DNA of 35,020 bases from assembly GCA_003223255.1 (NCBI GenBank), contig QHYJ01000050.1, positions 12,781 to 47,800 of the forward strand, in the 5' to 3' direction. The notes beneath the pieces were generated by a model. That model was not told the origin of the DNA and ran no database searches. It saw only the letters and a program-made list of their open reading frames with translations. How positions within the stretch are numbered: the stretch's first letter is position 1; the number at the start of each line of letters is the position of its first letter. The DNA comes from Acidobacteriota bacterium. GTDB taxonomy: Bacteria > Acidobacteriota > Terriglobia > Acidiferrales > UBA7541. Position numbers and translations under genes: made by a program. Positions 33,805-35,020 of this stretch are shown piece by piece.

Positions 33805-34362
33805 GTGAAAGTAATGTTTGGTGCTCTGTCACCCCGCCAACGGATGCTGCTCGCGGGATTTCTCGCGAGCAGTATCCTCTATTTCTACGCAGCAGTTGGC
33901 CTCCAGGCCCAAAATGCGCCGACTCCTAGCGCGGCGCCGACAGCTACCGGGCTTGCGCTCACTGCGCGTACGGTGAGAAGCGAGCGTGCGGCCATGATGT
34001 ACCGGCGGCTGTGGGGCATCGAGGACATCACACTCCGGTCTGCGGCCTCAGGCAGTGTGATCCGTTTTAGCTACCGCGTGGTGGATGCCAGCAAGGCCCA
34101 GATTTTGAATGACAAGAAGCAGAACCCGTATTTGCGCGTGGAGAAGAACGGAGAAAGGCTCGAAGTGCCGAACACCGAGAAAGTAGGGCAACTGCGTCAA
34201 ACGGCGACCTCGGAAAACGGACGCGAATACTGGATGGCTTTTGGAAACCGAAATCACATGGTTCAGCCTGGAGATCGAGTCGAAGTTGTGATCGGACCGT
34301 TTCATGCCAGCGGTCTTGTGGTCGAGCCGCCCCAATCGTCAGCGGTATCCCGCGAACCTTGA
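33805..34362 (+). CDS. Small conserved secreted protein of the multicopper operon
   Basis: This 185-residue exported protein starts at GTG 33805, five bases after AAGGAGG; 25 open codons upstream are ignored because they overlap the giant gene. A signal peptide covers about 1-36 ('LLAGFLASSILYFYAAVGLQ'). The mature part has a well-ordered sequence: 'MMYRRLWGIEDITLRSAASG', 'VIRFSYRVVDASKAQILNDK', 'KVGQLRQTATSENGREYWM' and 'VQPGDRVEVVIGPFHASGLV'. I recall similar proteins beside large multicopper genes in Deltaproteobacteria, which would make it a genuine member of the system, but no function is known. It has no Cys or obvious metal site. It is 25 bp after the giant gene, so it is the last gene of the operon. 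Confidence 0.75.
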   Translation: MKVMFGALSPRQRMLLAGFLASSILYFYAAVGLQAQNAPTPSAAPTATGLALTARTVRSERAAMMYRRLWGIEDITLRSAASGSVIRFSYRVVDASKAQILNDKKQNPYLRVEKNGERLEVPNTEKVGQLRQTATSENGREYWMAFGNRNHMVQPGDRVEVVIGPFHASGLVVEPPQSSAVSREP

Positions 34363-34727
34363 TCCTGTGCGAGCAGGAGATGAGCAGCACGGCGAGGACC
34401 GACAGGGATAACGCAAGAAGTGCGTGGTCGTCAGCTTGTGCCGCTTCGCATGGCGATTCGGCGAGTGGTTGGCGCAATGCCTTGCCCACCGGCAAATCGC
34501 AGCATTCCTGCCAGGACTAACGCACTTTGCGCGCCGAAGGTGGAGTCTCGTTTTTCCTTTTTCGTGAAGATGCCGTCACCGTGAAACAGAAATGCGACAC
34601 GGGGTCTCCGTCTCGCCCCCAGTGCGAATCGCGTTTGAAACCGTGAGGAAATGCCATGGTTCTTTTCGAAGCTCCCCACTTTAGAAGCCTCTTTCACCTG
34701 AATTCCAAAGTAAAAGTACTCACTACA
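34363..34727. other. Intergenic stretch before the transposase end
   Basis: 365 bp in which I see no supported gene. A minus-strand open frame (34431-34697) has no ribosome-binding site or family resemblance. The end of the insertion sequence, with its terminal inverted repeat, should lie near 34690-34727, but without the other end it cannot be delimited. No terminator with a U-run is visible after the multicopper operon. Confidence 0.4.
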
Positions 34728-35020
34728 TCAGTTTTCCGCTTTCAGGAGCTTGCGATCGATAGTCTTAAAGATGGCCTCCTGTTTCTTACTGAGGGTAACC
34801 ACGCGGGAGATTTGGAAACCGTGCTTAGCGTCTCGTAGGTAGACCTTGTACATGGGTGTGCAGTTCATCCAGCGTCTGTTGCGGAGAGAGAGCGAGGGGG
34901 CGGAGGCGGAATTTGAGGAGCGATAGGAGGAGGTAAGCCAGATAGCAGATAAAAACGTGGGCGGTGACGCGCTGCGCCAGCCAGTGTCGGATGGGTTGCA
35001 GTTTGACCACACCTTTGAGG
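34728..35020 (-). pseudogene. C-terminal end of an IS transposase (IS4/IS1634-like), frameshifted and cut by the window edge
   Basis: The minus-strand frame entering from the right edge reads 'LQPIRHWLAQRVTAHVFICY', 'LAYLLLSLLKFRLR', 'LSPQQTLDELHTH', then stops. One frame over, it continues 'MYKVYLRDAKHGFQISR' and 'VVTLSKKQEAIFKTIDRKL' to a stop at 34728. The pattern of a basic 'RHWLAQRV-AH-FICYLAYLLL' helix followed by the 'YKVYLRD' strand is that of DDE transposases of the IS4/IS1634 group. The frame change near 34855 fits a one-base gain. The catalytic DDE residues lie outside the window. It probably marks an old insertion bordering the multicopper operon. Confidence 0.7.

Noticed and set aside
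34431-34697. 88-residue minus-strand open frame before the transposase end
   Set aside because: No ribosome-binding site, mixed composition and no recognisable family.

Overview
The window looks like a chromosomal segment of an Acidobacteriota bacterium (Terriglobia / Acidoferrales-like). It is moderately GC-rich, dense in secreted proteins and solitary glycoside hydrolases, and carries a CheB-CheR fusion, cupredoxins with carboxypeptidase-regulatory folds and large multicopper-oxidase-like proteins. The assignment rests on gene style only; there is no rRNA, tRNA or CRISPR array here.

Layout. At 1-837 (minus) is the N-terminal part of a lipoprotein resembling GH36 alpha-galactosidases. From 1243 to 7223 (plus) runs a sensory/export locus: OmpR-type response regulator, membrane histidine kinase, coiled-coil outer-membrane porin, and two small secreted proteins with amicyanin-type Cys-x2-His-x2-Met copper sites. 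Three intergenic regions in or next to this locus (1062-1090, 6298-6325, 7266-7292) carry the same three-fold, 11-bp-phased TTGTCA-like half-site, a probable operator for the response regulator. A gene remnant (7439-7607) follows. Next come a GAF protein and a CheB-CheR-coiled-coil-PAS fusion without a kinase domain, a 389-bp structured intergenic region, a hypothetical protein and an NHL beta-propeller protein.

From 13727 to 17385 (minus) lie a Tat-exported GH2 glycosidase broken by four separate one-base deletions and a conserved secreted protein of unknown function. A secreted M28 metallopeptidase (plus) and a tiny CxxC protein (minus) follow. The gene at 19986-21161 (minus) is a thioredoxin-fold protein interrupted by one in-frame TGA exactly where the nucleophilic Cys belongs (W-TGA-Gly-Cys-Arg). 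A stem-loop starts three bases after the TGA, so it reads as a selenoprotein.

The most striking region is 21913-34362 (plus), four tightly packed genes. The first multicopper-oxidase-like protein keeps the HxH and HCH motifs with the type 1 Cys. The second lacks those but keeps HxxHxH and HSH. The third is a 2821-residue surface protein whose N-terminus is a ligand-free multicopper-oxidase fold, followed by Ig-like, SdrD/carboxypeptidase-regulatory, IPT/TIG and parallel beta-helix regions. The fourth is a small conserved secreted protein. The two oxidase halves are complementary, so I propose that a trinuclear copper centre is assembled between two polypeptides and displayed on the giant protein. 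By analogy to Geobacter OmpB/OmpC and Leptothrix MofA, extracellular metal redox chemistry is the leading guess, but the substrate cannot be read from sequence. A frameshifted IS transposase end closes the window.
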